A stretch of 64,000 nucleotides of DNA from Torreya grandis (GCA_037957365.1 JARHVA010008356.1:104501-168500), one strand, 5' to 3'; numbered from the stretch's first letter, positions 36,131 to 49,296 are shown. Numbers and translations: made by a program. Notes: generated by a model not told the origin, from the sequence alone.

Positions 36131-36588
36131 GTCAAAGGGATAATCCATTATGGAATTTTTTTTAGGGAAAGTGTATGTAGTCCATAATTCATTAAGGCAA
36201 ACGGTCTGTAGGCTGAAATCTTTCAAGAGAATTGTTTTGGAGAAAAAAATCTGCAACAATTTCTCTGATAAAATAAGGCTTCCCAAATAATAATCCCAAA
36301 ATAAATAGGATAAAAAATTTCATGAAACATAAAATATAAAAATATAATTTCACATAAAGGTTGAAAAAATTAATGTGGAGGCTATCAACCTAAAGAACTC
36401 ATCTACAATACATAAGTTAGTCTCATGAACACAATGCCAATATCATCCCAATATGAACAAAAGTGAAATGTCTTAGATTTCACAATTTTTGCATAAACAG
36501 ATGAAAAGGATTCCTTGTTAAGATAATATTTACGAAAAACATGGGTCCCCATTTCCTTATGGAAAAAAAGGGGGTGTTGAGTACAACA

Positions 36589-37709
36589 AATGATGACTTA
36601 CAGGGGGAATACTCCTGAGTATTCTAGAACTCATAACTCTGGTTTGCAATTGTAATTAAATAATGAAGTGTCTAACAAAATAATACTTAAATAATAAACA
36701 TAAAATATACTCCTAATTATATTCACACAACATACTTGCATTCTAATTTTCTTGGATCTGTGTGTGTCAAACATGTAGTTTATCTAACACATTTTGTGGT
36801 GAGTTTTTTAAAGGCTTTAATGGGGCTATAAGTTTCATTCCAGTATATATTAAAACTCAAAAATAATAGAAGATAAAGCATTTCTCTACTCCCAACTAGG
36901 CATCCATAGCCCTAAAAAAGATAACGTGGGCCCCTTTTCTTCTCATTCCATTATTTTATTTTGATCATGATGCATGGTACATTAACCTTATTTTATCATG
37001 TGAGCCTTTTAATTTTATTTAGATTTTATTTTTATCTTTTCAACTCGTTCATTATTTCTTCTTTTATTTTTCTTTGGTTATTATTTTACTTTTGAATGAA
37101 AAGAGAAGAGTTGGAACCCCAATGAACTAGTATAATTAGAAAATAAATCATTACTAAAATGTCTTTGCTAGCCAAATCTAGACCCAGAATTGTCACTTCC
37201 AAAAAGATTTTAATATTATGAGTGCATTTGATCTAGTAAAATAAGAAAACTTTCTTAAATTTGTATGAAGTATCCCAAGAAAAACATCCATATACCTGAT
37301 AAAAGTATTTAATTGTGACATAATTTAGGGTAATCCTATGATCACTTCCCTTCATTCTAAAGCTTTGAGACACAAAAATACATCCAACCTATAAACTAGC
37401 CCAAAAATGTGTTAAAATTACTTTTCCCCTTATCACACATAGTTGTTTTAGATTTTAGTTTTGGAAATAACTAGAGAAAATAAAATTTTGAATGTCAATG
37501 AAGAGAAAAAAGATGACTATTCTAAAAAGTAGGGAAAATACTCTAGAAAGCAATGAAATCTAGCCTAAGAAAACCAACATACTAAAAATTATGATAACTA
37601 AACTAAAAAGCATTGAAAATCTATTCTAGAAAACATGGAAATCTAATCTAGTCATATATCTAAACTTATATGAATCTTCTTAATCAATAATAATCACAGA
37701 TGGAACAAC
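36589..37709 (-). other. Element D interior between integrase and 3' LTR
   Basis: About 1.1 kb without a recognised frame. The base run next to the LTR (36589-36605) is not purine-rich on the minus strand, so the polypurine tract is lost or displaced. A purine-rich minus-strand run (GAATGAGAAGAAAAGGGG, about 36929-36946) is the best alternative. Confidence 0.5.
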
Positions 37710-38900
37710 TCAAAAGTAATGCTTCAATAACTATCCATTAACTAGATATGTAAGGTCATTTCCTTAGAGGTATTTTAGATGAAGCACATTATTTCCCATG
37801 ATCTCTAAAATCTGATATGGTCCTATCTATAATGGAGCAAACTTGTCATGTTGTCCTTTATTTTCATGGCATTTATCCCATAGTAACACCAAATCAAAAA
37901 TTTTGAATGTTTTAACTTTTTCTCTTTTATCAAACCACCTTTTAACCACATGCTAGTTTTTGTTGAATGTTTGCAAATCTTTAGTCATTGAATCCTTCAT
38001 TTCTATTACATCCACTAATCTTGATTCTACTTTGTCATTTAGTTACATGTATTCTTATATGAACTGATAAGTGGGTAGCTTGAATGTGATGAGAAAAATT
38101 GGTCTATGTCTATACACCAGTAAGTAAGGGAAAGTTTTTAAGGCTTTCTTGTATCTTGTCTAGTCTACCCAAATAACATACTTTAGTAGATTGTGTCAAT
38201 CTCTAGGCTTGTACCCTATTAACTTCTTGATTGCCTCAGTTAGGTTTTTATTCATTGACTTAGCTAATCCATTCCCCTAAGGGTAGTGGTTAGAAGATGA
38301 CCTAATTATAATGTGATTTTCATGTGCCCACTTAGTGAACTCTACTAATATAAATGTTGTTCCATTGTCACATACCAAAGAGATGGGTGTGTCAAATCTA
38401 GTTGTGAGATGCTCTCCAAAAAAATGAATTGCATCTTATGCTCTACTATTCTTTGTGGTGATTGCTTCCATATATCTAGTGTAATAATCTATAGATATAA
38501 TCATAAGTTTATGGCCCATTAATGATTTTAGGTTAATTACACCAATAAAATACAAACCCCATTATGTAAAGGGCTTTCTTTCAATGACTGGTCATAGAGG
38601 CATTACCATAAGTACTTCTCTCTTGGCTAACACTTGACATTCATGGCAATTCCTAATGTGCATATGAGCATCCTTGAAAATAGTTGGCCAATAGTATCCC
38701 AACCTCAAAATTTTATGGATATGGTATTCCCAATAGGGTGACCACTATTTATATTTTCTTGCAAGTTTTCTAGAATTTCCCTAGCCTACTTTGTAACCAC
38801 ACATCTAAGATAAAATCCTTTATAGTTCTTCCTATAGAAGACTTATTTCTTGATCATGAAATGAGTGAATTTGAGCCTCAAGGATCTCTTTATTTCCCTA
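37710..38900 (-). pseudogene. Integrase of element D, decayed
   Basis: This would insert the element's cDNA into the genome. On the minus strand an HHCC zinc-binding end is visible (YYWPTIFKDA, then NCHECQ near 38640-38700), then the catalytic core. WGLYFIG (38545-38565) should carry the first catalytic Asp, but a Tyr stands there (38550-38552). CDNG (38361-38372) keeps the second Asp. GLAKSMNKNL (near 38259) has Lys where Glu is expected, as if GAG had become AAG. The C-terminal part (GPYQILEIMGNNVLHL, about 37780-37830) matches the usual tail. The frame ends with TGA at 37710. Two of three catalytic residues are lost. Confidence 0.85.
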
Positions 38901-40440
38901 TTAAGCTCTAGGGGTAGGTTCCTATAGTAAAATTTTGTATTATATCATTATACCATTCCCCTTTTGAAACACATGTTGTACATACCTCTTCAATGGTGAT
39001 TTGGGGATCTAGCTCAATCATGAGATGAACAATTCCTTATCCTTTAATGATATTTATAGGACTGATCTCTATGTCAAACTCTTGGATATTAGCCATTTAT
39101 TTTCCTTGATGTTCTCCTAACTCATTCTATGATAGGGTGAGCTTAATAATAGGATCAGGTACAATGGTGATGGTTTTATTCCTCAAGATATAATCACAAA
39201 TTTTCTTCACAACTTTAACCAAAGTGAAAATGTTCTTGTTAATCATCAAATACTCAAGATATGTATCCTTCATATTTTTTCTCATGAAGGAAATTAGATT
39301 CTTAGTTTCATCCTTCTTATGTGTGATAATGATAATAAAATGGTGTGTTCTAAGGTGAATGAGTACATATAGAAATCCTCTATGAAGCCCAGACTAATCA
39401 ATATTAGAGCTTGAGAAATGACATCTTTTATATCTTAGAAGGACTTTTTAGCTTTAGTTTTACATCATATTTTATCATCCTTCTTGATCATAACATTTAG
39501 AGGCTTGATAATCTCTATGAACCTTGAGATAAACTCCCTGATGAATTCAATTTTCCCAAAAAATTACTTAAGTTCCTTATTTCTATTTAGCTACTAAATC
39601 TTTGAGATTGATTTGATTCTTTTTGGATTGATGGTGATCTCATAGTTTATGATATCATGTCCTAAGAGTTTCCCCTCAGTGACTCTAAATATATTCTTTT
39701 TTAGATTTGAAGAGATCTTGAACTTCCTACACCTTTTGAATATGGATCATAGGTGAATTATGTAATCCTCTCTATTCTTTGAGAACATCATGAGGTCATC
39801 TATATAGATAATTATGGATTTTACTATTAGTCCATTAAAGGCATGATCCATAACATGTTGGAAGGTATCTACTACATTAATTAGGCCAAACTACATCTTA
39901 TTATATGCATAAGTACCCCATTTCATAGTAAACATCATCTTCATTCTATCCTTGGGATGTACTAGTACTTGGTTAAAGCCTAAAAATCCATCCAAATAGG
40001 ACATCATTCTAGAACCACTCGCTATCTATATTACCTCATCTAGAGAAGGTAGAGAATATTTTTCCTTTTTAGAATCCTTGCTTAGGTTTTTGAAGTCTAA
40101 ACATAATCTACTCTCGCCATTCTTCTTTCTAAGCAGGACTAAATTGGCCACCCATATAGAATGTCAAATCAAGAAGATGATTTTAACACTCAATAACTTC
40201 ACTTCATTCTAAATAAGAGGCTCTAGAATAGGGTTCACTAGCATTTTCCTTTGTCTAAATGGCTTATGAGGGAGAATCATACTTTACCTATTCATTCTTG
40301 ACATTGTATTCCATGATTGGATATTTCATTCTAGGCTCTCTATCAATTCTGATATGATTTACAACTCCTCTCCATAGTATCCAAATGTGTGATAAATCCA
40401 TGGAAAGATACCTATTAATCATTTTAGACTAGTCTCTGCT
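38901..40440 (-). pseudogene. Reverse transcriptase and RNase H of element D, decayed
   Basis: This enzyme copies the element's RNA to DNA. Minus-strand motifs in order are VANLVLLRKKNG and RLCLDFKNL (near 40100-40150), SYLDGFLGFNQV with a catalytic Asp (near 39990), FGLINVVDTFQHVMD (near 39880), and the active-site box YIDD in IIYIDDLMMF (39795-39806). The RNase H part follows with FLGKIEFIREFISRF and the DFYMYSF segment (about 39370-39590). Both catalytic motifs survive. Five stops interrupt the RT domain: three TAG and two TGA, the latter at positions where arginine (CGA) is usual. Confidence 0.9.
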
Positions 40441-40494
40441 CAATAATAATTTATATCCTTTCAGTATGTCTACTATCAGGATATCAATAGTCAT

Positions 40495-40893
40495 CTAGAC
40501 TCTCAGTTCTAATGTTATTTGAATGTGTACATTATTCAATTTTCCCACCACTAGTACTACCATTTTATCTAGTTGAGAGACTAATATCTTTAAAGGGATG
40601 GAAGTAAGATAAATATTTTTACATATAAAAGTAGGCACAATAATTATAGATGCTCCAAAATCAACTAAATAATTATGAATATTCTTATTGAATTTTCTAA
40701 TTGTTAGGAGGAATGTTGGTACTTTGAGCTTGCTCTTGTAAATGATGTTGGCATCAGTTACCTTTTCTCTATCTATAGCCACTCTAGTTGTCTCTACAAG
40801 GGCCTTTTTCGTAATGGATTTCCATAATAGTTCCTTTTGTTTGGTGATCTGAGCTAACTCATGGAGAGTCATATTTTCCTTGATTTTTTTCAT
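40495..40893 (-). pseudogene. Aspartic protease of element D
   Basis: An open 132-codon piece containing the retropepsin-type active site region. LVDFGAS (codons at 40651-40662) stands where family members have D-S/T-G, so the Ser/Thr has become Phe, plausibly through TCT to TTT. It is preceded by the usual substrate-strand segment (VPTFLLTIRKFN) and followed by IIIVP. The protease would cut the Gag-Pol precursor. It lies between gag and reverse transcriptase as in Ty3/gypsy elements. Confidence 0.8.
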
Positions 40894-40899
40894 GTCTTA

Positions 40900-42540
40900 T
40901 ATGATATTATATCCTCCTTTATTTAGTTATTATTTATTTAGTGGTTGGTCATTCCATTTTGGAGGGGGTAGATCATTATCTGCTTTGGGATTTAGAGGAA
41001 TCAATATGGTATTTATTAGAGTAAAGGTGGTAAGTATTTCCTTGTTCCTTAAGTTGTATGCACCTCTTTGAAACTACTAAAAATCATGAACTTCATCCAT
41101 ATTATCCTCTAGGTTGTTATCATCTTATCTTGGGAATGTAAATTCATGAGTCTCAAAGAACATGGTTATGTTATAATATCTAAGGTCCTAATGAGATTAT
41201 GGTAGATTATTCATTTGATCCTACCAAGTTACTTCCCTTTTAAATATCTTGAATACTATAAAGAACTTAATACAAGCAATGTCACCATGTCTGGGCATAT
41301 TGTGTATCCTACACCAATTAGAGATATCTATTTCAATGATGTTGATTTCTTCTAGTATTTTGTTAGGTTGCTCCATATTATTAGAGTAAATGGTCATATC
41401 TTTAGAATTTGGTGTTATGATTACCATTCAAAGCATTGGTATTTCACATCTTTTGTTACATATTTAGAAAATCATTACTCAATTTCTAGACCATCTTATG
41501 AATAGAATCTAATTCAGCTTTTGTGGAATCTACACCTTATAGATTAGTTGTAAGAAGTGTAGTTGCATGCTATTTATATTGGTAATTATTTCATATCACA
41601 TGATTATTCAAATAGCCAAAATTTGACTGTGTCATTTATGTGAATGGAGGTAGCATGTGTAATTGATTCTGATTGTATGCTAAATTTTTTTGTTTCACAT
41701 ATGGTATTAGAATGAGTGGTAATAATCCATTGTTAGTGTTAGGTACCCTAGGTGTCTATGGTTTGAGTTGTCTATCAATTCTAATGACCTATTTGAATGC
41801 TAATGTCAAAGTATTGATAGTGGTGATTTCTCAAGAACACAATAATAATGAGATGTAAGGACTTTTATACATCTCTAATACTAATGTTGCTTCTGGTTTA
41901 TACCTTGGGGTTAAATAGTTGTACATCTTCTACCATCTTGCATTAAAAGCACATATGGGATCATTAGGTTCCCTCTTCATTCTAGTGAAGTGTTGACATA
42001 CCAATCTAGGATTGGTGACCTATTTAAACTATAAAAGAAAATTCATTTGATAATCCTCCCAATTGGTGATGATTTTTTCTATTAGATTCAAATACCAATC
42101 ATAAGTAACATCCATTAAATAAAAATGGAATAACCAACATACAACATCCTCATCAACTACATTAATTAACCTTAAATAATCTTTAATAGATTTAATATGA
42201 TCTTATACAATCCTTGGTCCTAAAGGAGAAAAATATGGTCGATATTTTTTGGGGCTCCAAGGTAAATAATACATGTCCACTAGGATGGAATTGATAGATC
42301 CAACTAACAAGTTTTATTATTGAGCCATTGTTTGATTAACAAGTAAAGGATTCCCTATGCGTAAATGGTGCTCTAATAGAGGTGGATTTTTCTAAACTAG
42401 AGTTATTATCACAAATCTAGGCCTCTTATGGCTTTCCAATGGTGATACCCAAAAACCAACCTATGAATTAGATCTGTTCACTCTCCTAGGTGACTCCAAT
42501 GAAACTTTACACAGGGACTAACCTCTATTATCTATAAGAA
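40900..42540 (-). pseudogene. gag of element D, decayed
   Basis: The capsid precursor frame begins just inside the primer-binding site. The gag domain is readable at about 41980-42230 on the minus strand: KDYLRLINVVDEDVVCWLF, LMDVTYDWYLNL, ITNWEDYQMNFL and then FTRMKREPNDPICAFNARW. This is the W...W...F pattern of plant gypsy gag. No zinc knuckle was recognised downstream. Many in-frame TAA/TAG occur. Confidence 0.8.
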
Positions 42541-42550
42541 ATTAAGGGCC

Positions 42551-42565
42551 CTCCTTCTAGCACCA
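42551..42565 (-). other. Primer-binding site of element D
   Basis: On the minus strand this reads TGGTGCTAGAAGGAG, 7 bp inside the 5' LTR end (42573). It starts with TGG as tRNA-primed sites do and is probably a decayed TGGCGC-type site. Confidence 0.65.
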
Positions 42566-43698
42566 ATAAAACTATTGATGAAGATTGTATACACACCAAA
42601 ACTATAATAAGGCAACCTCTAATGTTTTAGGATCTTAATGGAGGTAAAATCCACTCTAGGGCATAAGTTCTAGGTATGCAATATTTGACAACCTATTGAT
42701 GGAATAGTAGGTAGGGTATATAGGTTATTAATAAGGTTTTTTGGATGGAGTTGTGGTTGTCAAATAAAGTGAGTTCCTATGTGAGTTGGATGAGTGACTA
42801 GATTTTGATCTAGAGTGGGTAGATCTTAATAACAAATTCAAAAAGGGAAGGTAAGGTAGGGAATATAACAAGACTTTGTGGTCCTTAGGAATTACTCCTC
42901 TAGTTGGTTTCTAAATAGTCTATGCTTTATATAACCAATGTCTATTGCTAGTAGCAGTAGCACATAGGTAATCAAACATGGCTAAGAAGTCTAAGGAAAT
43001 AGATATGTAAGAAGTTAACACACCTTATATAAAGTTTTCTCATTTTATGGTAGCTACTGTACACCCTTGATCAGGAGATTATGGCTTAGGCAAGTAAATT
43101 ATCTAAGGTAGCTATTGCACACACATAAAAAACTACACCAAAGAAAGCATAAATGCACATTCAAAAATATGATTAAAAAACCTAAATCACTTTATTTATA
43201 TATACAATTATCTTTTAATAGTTATTTCACATATTAATATTAGAATATCAATCAATAAATCAAGAATATACTCACATTTATAACACACTAAAGATTTACT
43301 AAATCACATTACCATAGAAAATAATAATTAATTACATGAAATGGGAAATAAAATACTCATGACACTTTGCTAATGATCAAACTTAATAGATGCTCTATAT
43401 TTCAAAAAAAAATTGACTCTTTTCCAACCACATGGGGTTATAACTATATATACTTGGTGAAGGGGGTGCCTCATCTTCCAAGTTTATACAAGTGGTTACA
43501 AGCACTGGTTTGAACATGTAGTTCCAAAACCATCTAGGAGCTAAAAATAAAAGTAATTGACTTTTAAAAGTCATGCAACATGTGTATGCACATAAGATAC
43601 AAAATCAATTAATTATAATTATCTATTCACAAAATTAAATATATAAACCACTATAAAGTTATACATGCATAAGATTTAGCCTACCAGGGCTTGCTTGT

Positions 43699-46600
43699 CT
43701 AAAGTGCCACATGAATTTTGGTGGGAGTGCAAGTAGATGTGGCTATTGAAGTTGTAGTTTTATGTATATAAGCTCAAATTTTCCTTTCCTCATTATATTT
43801 ATATAAATTTTGGGCTACTCCATGCCACTTCTATATGATTTCCAAATTAAGCAGTGCAGGTGGATGAATTCTCTTTGTCTATCAAAGGAGCTTGGCATGC
43901 TCATCCTTGGTTGTTAGAAATTTATTCCTAAAGATATCCAATTTAATGACATTATTTCAAGCCTTTCTCAATTCTAATTTAATTTATTTAATTGATAAAC
44001 CTTAAAATATCTATTTAAATTCATCGATTGCCTTTTAGAAAAGCTTATCAAAATTGAACCTACTAACTAGCTTACCAGTGGATTCTTTCACCTATGAAAA
44101 ATTTATCTCATGAAAAATCTAAAGGACATGAACCTCATTTTCTTGGTATTTTGAAACTAAATCCCTAACATTTTGTAACCAATCTTTTACCTCTTTTTAC
44201 CTGATTACTACTAGGTTTAAGGCATTAGACACCTCTAGTGTAGTCATTATATCGAGATGTTTGTAGAGTGAGTTGCCTGTGTAGGCCACTAGAATATTTA
44301 ATTTGGCACTATCATCTCTTATGGATATGTACAATAGATTATTTTTTCTCATACGAGGTTCCATCTAAACCTTTATGAACTCCATATCTTTTAATTTGTT
44401 TTAACATTTTCAGGCTACATCCTGAACCTCAGCCTTAATTCCAAATAGAATGTGCACTATTTGGTATTTTATTTTATTTGGTCTACTTCCATATCTAGAA
44501 CATATACCTTTAATTCTAACTCTTGTGGATCTATATTTTTACCTTATTTAACTACAACTACAACATCCTTATGTTCTTGAGTGAGGTATGCTAAATTCTC
44601 TTCATATAAGGGTTGCCCCGTCTACCTATTCTACCTTTTAGTAAGGGATAACACCTATTGTCTCTCCTCTAAGATTATTTGGGTTCCCTTATCATATTAT
44701 ATTTTTATCTTCTTAACCCTTTATATGCTACTAGTGGGGGGAGGTCAAATAATGTGGAGACAAATGGGAGTTCTATGATCTTAATTTTTTGTAGCTAGGA
44801 AACCTTACTCCTTAAGTCTAATGCCCATGTATGAATGTCACTTTAAGATGCATTAGAGGTTTTATTAATAAAAACTATTTCTATTTCTTATTTATCTTCT
44901 AGTTGATTCCTAGAGGCATTAGTGAGGACATTTAGGAGGGAAGGACATGTGATTTTATACCAATCCACACTTCCAAACTAAGGGAGTGGATGGACATGAT
45001 ATTTGAGGCTAGACCTTCCTCCCCCATCTATTGGTTGTCATAATGGTATCCTATATGGAAGTGGTGTTTGGGAGTGGAATGGTGATTTGGGTTAGTTGAG
45101 TATTGAGTTGAGACGTGGCTAAAGTTATTTCCACCTTCATAGTCACCTTATTTTTCTTGAGGTCTCTAAATATGGAGGTACTCATAAGAATAGGAGGGGT
45201 TGGTGTAGTAAATGGGATGGAAGTGGAGATGGAAGGATCAATAGTGGTAGTGTATGTGGAAGGAATGGATGAAGGGACTTCCATAGAGACACTGATAAAA
45301 AATGCATAGAGAAGACAAAGGATCACTATGAAAATAATGAGTACTTTTAAGTGAGACATCCACTAGTTCCTATTAAAGGCTTATAGCCTTGGATATTTCT
45401 AGCTAAAATGCTTCATAAAATTCATCTTAAATGCATTTTATTATCACCAAGTCTCCCCTAGCTAGTTCTACATGTGGAGACTGAGTGGATGAGTCTTGTA
45501 GTGCATCTACTATGGGACTACTCATGGGAGTCGACTACTCATGGGAGTCTTAGGATTTTTTATGTAGACTAAAGGGGTGATTTCTTGAGTGAGAATGTCC
45601 AAAAGTGTTGATACACCGAGATTTTCTATCCCAATATATGTAAAAACTATGGCAAAACTTGTAGTAGACTTCTCTTATGTTTGGCCTTCTTCATCAAAAT
45701 TGAGACTAATGGGGTCTCTTGCCTATATTACCCTAGTTGTGTTGGGCTCAAGTAGCCCAGGATCTTCCTTTAATACCTTAAAATTTAGAGGGGGTCCTTG
45801 TTGGGAGGAGGCAACCTGGTCCTTTGATTATTCTAAGGATCCTCTTCTCCAAAAGTCTAAATGTTACCACCACTTCAAAAGTGCCTTCTTACTATCTAAT
45901 TCCCTAGTATAAATAGAAGGCTCACCTTAGATCATACTCAAATGGTCCTCCTTTAATTAAATAAGTTGTTCTCACTTCAATACCTCCTCATTTGTTTAGG
46001 CATTCAAAAATACAAAACCATAGTCATATAGCTGATGACTACATGGAATGTTAAACCCATGGATATGTTATTGGATTCACCTACGGGGATTATATTCCCT
46101 ATGTGGAATTTTGGGGAGAATATAACTCCTATGCTTACCACCTACATCTCTAAGATGTTTTCTCATAGTATATTTCATTCTACCAATGATGATGAGGTGG
46201 TTGAAAAATAAGGCTTTCTTCTACCTTGCCAAATCTTCCTCTACACTCTTCCATAATTGGAAGGTAATCTCATGTTTTAATACCTTATCTAAAATGAAGC
46301 TTGGAAGACATATGAGGCCAACCTTGTTCCTTCATATCATAATGATATTAAAATTGGGGTAGAGGAAAAAATCTCCCTTTTTAGATAGGTTATTCACTAT
46401 ATTTTTCCCAATGTAAGGCATATGTAAGCCATGAATGGCTTAACAAATATAGGGATAAAAATCCTTATAAATTCTCACCATGTTCTTTATATAGAAATAG
46501 ACATGCATAAATTGATAGTAATCAAAAAATTTGTTCTTCACACAATCCATGGTTAGAAACCATAATGCACCAAGGTCTCTATAACATATCCTCATGACTA

Positions 46601-47384
46601 TATCTAATAGATATGACATCATAAAGAAATAACTAGTGGGTGTAGGATGCCTCTGTGTGTGGATGATTTTATCCCTCATCCCAAGGCTTATGATCTCATT
46701 TAGGTCATAAGCAACATCATGTGTGAGTATAATATACAATAACAATACCCAATCCAAGTTAACAAAGTGGATGTTAAGCATAGTATATAACCTATTAAGG
46801 AACACCATGATGATGTAGATACCTATCCTAAAATTATAAATTAGGATATCCCCCTTTATCTTTTTTATCTTCTAGGTGATAGTTTGGTTTAGGAGGAGCT
46901 ATGATGAGATTACCTTCTCCAATGAGGTCTCTGTGTTGAATTACACTAATGTGTGCTTATCAAAGTAGATGACATGGATGTTCAATGATAAATATCTCTA
47001 AAAATATACACCTGAGATGTAAGAAACCACTATATTATTGTTTAAGTGATGAAAGAACATGTCTTGTGATATTCTATTAGTAAATAATGAGTCTCACAAA
47101 AGGTCTATACAAGGCATCACTTCTAGTTTTATAGTAGCAAAGTGTAGTCTTTGGAATTTGTAAGCTAATAATTCATTTACAAATAATCATTCCACAAATG
47201 TCATATCATCTTCAAATGAAAGTATATCTATTGAATCAATAACTTCCCACAACATTTAGTAATTCTTGTACATATCTTCAAACAAAGTGGCATCAAAGAC
47301 TTTATCTATGGATTCTATTGAATCCTTGATCGAGTATGGAGATGGTGGATTGGTACCTCAGAATGTTTTGGATTTAGATGCCAT
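43699..47384 (-). pseudogene. LTR-borne reading frame of element D, 5' LTR copy
   Basis: The second copy of the frame at 30985-34643 is slightly better preserved at the N-terminus. It starts at an ATG at 47384 and reads SIDKVFDATLFEDMYKNY, then a 122-codon open stretch at 46440-46808 (including YLLDIVMRICYRDLG and MVRIYKDFYPYI), the Ser/Thr/Pro linker at 45051-45359, and the conserved coiled-coil end closing with TAG at 43699. The stop is at the same codon as in the other copy, so the true C-terminus is well fixed. Several stops are TGA, for example just after the N-terminal LTR-specific codons. The family is unknown. Confidence 0.7.
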
Positions 47385-47879
47385 GGATATATGATTTATG
47401 TTTTTATCTTACTTAATGTGTTACATGTTATATATAATTATATGACAATACAAATGACTCAGCTCTATCTTGATTGTTGTTTGCTATATAATCTTGAAGA
47501 AAAAACTAGGGATCATTCTTGCTACAAGATAAAAGAATTTGAATATAATTTATTTCAAATTCAAATGATAGCTTTTAGTCATAGTGGATTGCCTATATAT
47601 AATCTAGTATTGAATACCAATTTATGTGACAAAAATGTGCAATTTTCACTTTAGGCTTTCATTTCATGTATAATTCAAATTTATTAGTTTAGGTTAGTAG
47701 GGACCTTTAAAATATCAATAAGAAGTATTTTTTTGTTATTTAGCTAGGTAAGATGAGACTTAATAATAAAATACTTTAGGATGTACACTAAACAATGCTT
47801 TTGGGCCTATGTTTATAGACTAATTATTTTGGGGAATTTGTTTTGGAAAAAGTGTCTGCAATAGTCTTTCTAAAGGATC

Positions 47880-48850
47880 CATTTGAGCAAAAATCTTGAA
47901 GTATTTCTTTTGGAGGGCTATTTCAAAGGTCTAGAGGACACTTTCAATTTCACCGAAAGGTAATTTTAGTCATAAGGGTCCAATTCATAGGGAATTTTGT
48001 CAATGATAAATTTTTTTAAGGGTCTACTTTGTAAATGTTGAAGGGCACTTCTAAAATTTTTAAAGGGTACTTTCATATGATTAAGGGTCATTTAAAAAAT
48101 ACCAAATGGTATAATTATCCTAAACAAAATGTCTAAAGGAATTAACTGAGGAAAAAATGGTCTAAGACAAAAGTCTTGAAGGGAAAGTGGCCACTTCAAA
48201 AGGGATGAAAGGTCACTTTCAAAATATTTAAAGGATCAGTTTAGGAAGTCTAAAGTGCATGTGCACTTGGGGGAATTATTTTGAGGATTTTGCATCAGAC
48301 AAAATGTCTAAAAAAAAGTCCAAAGGGAATTTCCATGGAGAAAAGGTTAATTCAAAAATTCCAAATGGAACTTTCATAGGGAAAAATGGTCAAAAAAAAT
48401 CCAGAAGGATAAGTCTCATAGGGTAAGGGGTTCAAAAATTTTTCCAAAGGGTATACTGCACAAAACCTGAATTGTATGTGCCCTAAAATAAGTAGTCAAG
48501 AAGGGGGTAAATGCTCAATTAAGGGAAGGCCAAAGGGATAGTTTGAATGGTTCCAAAGGTTAGGTAGAAATAATTAAAAAGGTCTACTTCACAAAGGGCA
48601 AAGGGTAGGTTTAAAAAGGCAAAAAAGACATTTAAAAAATCTTTGATGGGCAATTCCAAAATACCAAAGGGTACTTTGGTAATAGTTTGGAGGGTATAAT
48701 TCATAGGGAATTTGTCCATGGCAAAATTCCTAAAGTATCTACTTTATAAAGGCCAAATGGTGATTCCAAAATTCATGAAGGCTACTCTCGTATGACTAAG
48801 GGTCATTTCAAAAGTTTTGAAAGATAACTTGGATAGGTTCAAAGGGATAA
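47880..48850. repeat. Degenerate minisatellite with AAAGGGT core (5' LTR of D)
   Basis: Counterpart of 35160-36130 with the same motif and order (AAGGGTCTACTT, AAAGGGTACTTTC, CTAAGGGTCATTT and similar). Individual units have diverged, but the register along the LTR is kept. Confidence 0.75.
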
Positions 48851-49291
48851 TGCATTAGGGAATTTGTTTCAAGGAAAGTGTATGTAGTCCATAATTCCTT
48901 AAATTAAAGAGTTAATAGGCCAAATTATTTTGAGAGAGTTGTTTTGAAGAAAAAAATTTGTAAAAATTTCTTCGATAAAATAAGGCTTCCTAAATAATAA
49001 GCTCAAAAAAAAGTAAGACTAAAAATTTCTTGAAACATAACATATAAAAAGATAATTTTGCATGAAGGATGATAGAATTAATCTGAAGGCTATAAAACTA
49101 AAGAACTCATCTACAATACACAAGTTAGTCTCATGAACACAATGCCAATATCATCTAACCAAAAAAGTGAAATGTCCTACATTTCCCAAATTTTACATAA
49201 ACATACAAAAAGGATTCCCTGTTAATATCATATTTCAAAAAAATGTGGTTCCCCGTTTATTTATGTAAAAAAGGGGGTGTTTGATACAACA

Positions 49292-49296
49292 ATTGG
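49292..49296. repeat. Right target-site duplication of element D
   Basis: ATTGG, identical to 29855-29859, follows the LTR end CAACA. Confidence 0.9.

Larger units (their letters stand above)
29860..36588 (-). repeat. 3' LTR of element D (6.7 kb)
   Basis: On the minus strand it runs from TGTTGTACTCAACACCCCC (at 36588) to CATATCAACA (at 29860). Order in sense direction: a U3 with a G-rich repeat block (35160-36130 on the plus strand), a decayed frame (34643 to 30985), then about 1.1 kb to the end. It is collinear with 42573-49291 throughout. Confidence 0.95.
29860..49291 (-). mobile_element. Giant Ty3/gypsy element D, 19.4 kb, complete ends
   Basis: A full-length minus-strand LTR retrotransposon of 19,432 bp with identical 5-bp duplications (ATTGG). 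The LTRs are 6729 and 6719 bp, each starting TGTTGTA on the minus strand and carrying a decayed reading frame of about 3.7 kb. The interior (36589-42572, about 6.0 kb) has, in order on the minus strand, primer site, gag, protease, reverse transcriptase, RNase H and integrase, which is the Ty3/gypsy order. In one hand-aligned 68-bp LTR stretch (30721 against 43435) there are 11 differences, so the insertion is old. No clear polypurine tract was found beside the 3' LTR. Confidence 0.95.
42573..49291 (-). repeat. 5' LTR of element D (6.7 kb)
   Basis: Direct repeat of 29860-36588 with TGTTGTATCAAACACCCCC at 49291 and ATCAATA (decayed ATCAACA) at 42573 on the minus strand. It keeps the same order of U3 repeat block, frame and terminal part. 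The 10-bp difference in length from its partner shows only small indels have occurred since insertion. Confidence 0.95.

Noticed and set aside
45115..45309. Plus-strand 64-codon open frame in the 5' LTR of D
   Set aside because: It is antisense to the Ser/Thr/Pro linker of the LTR-borne frame, which is supported by the second LTR copy.
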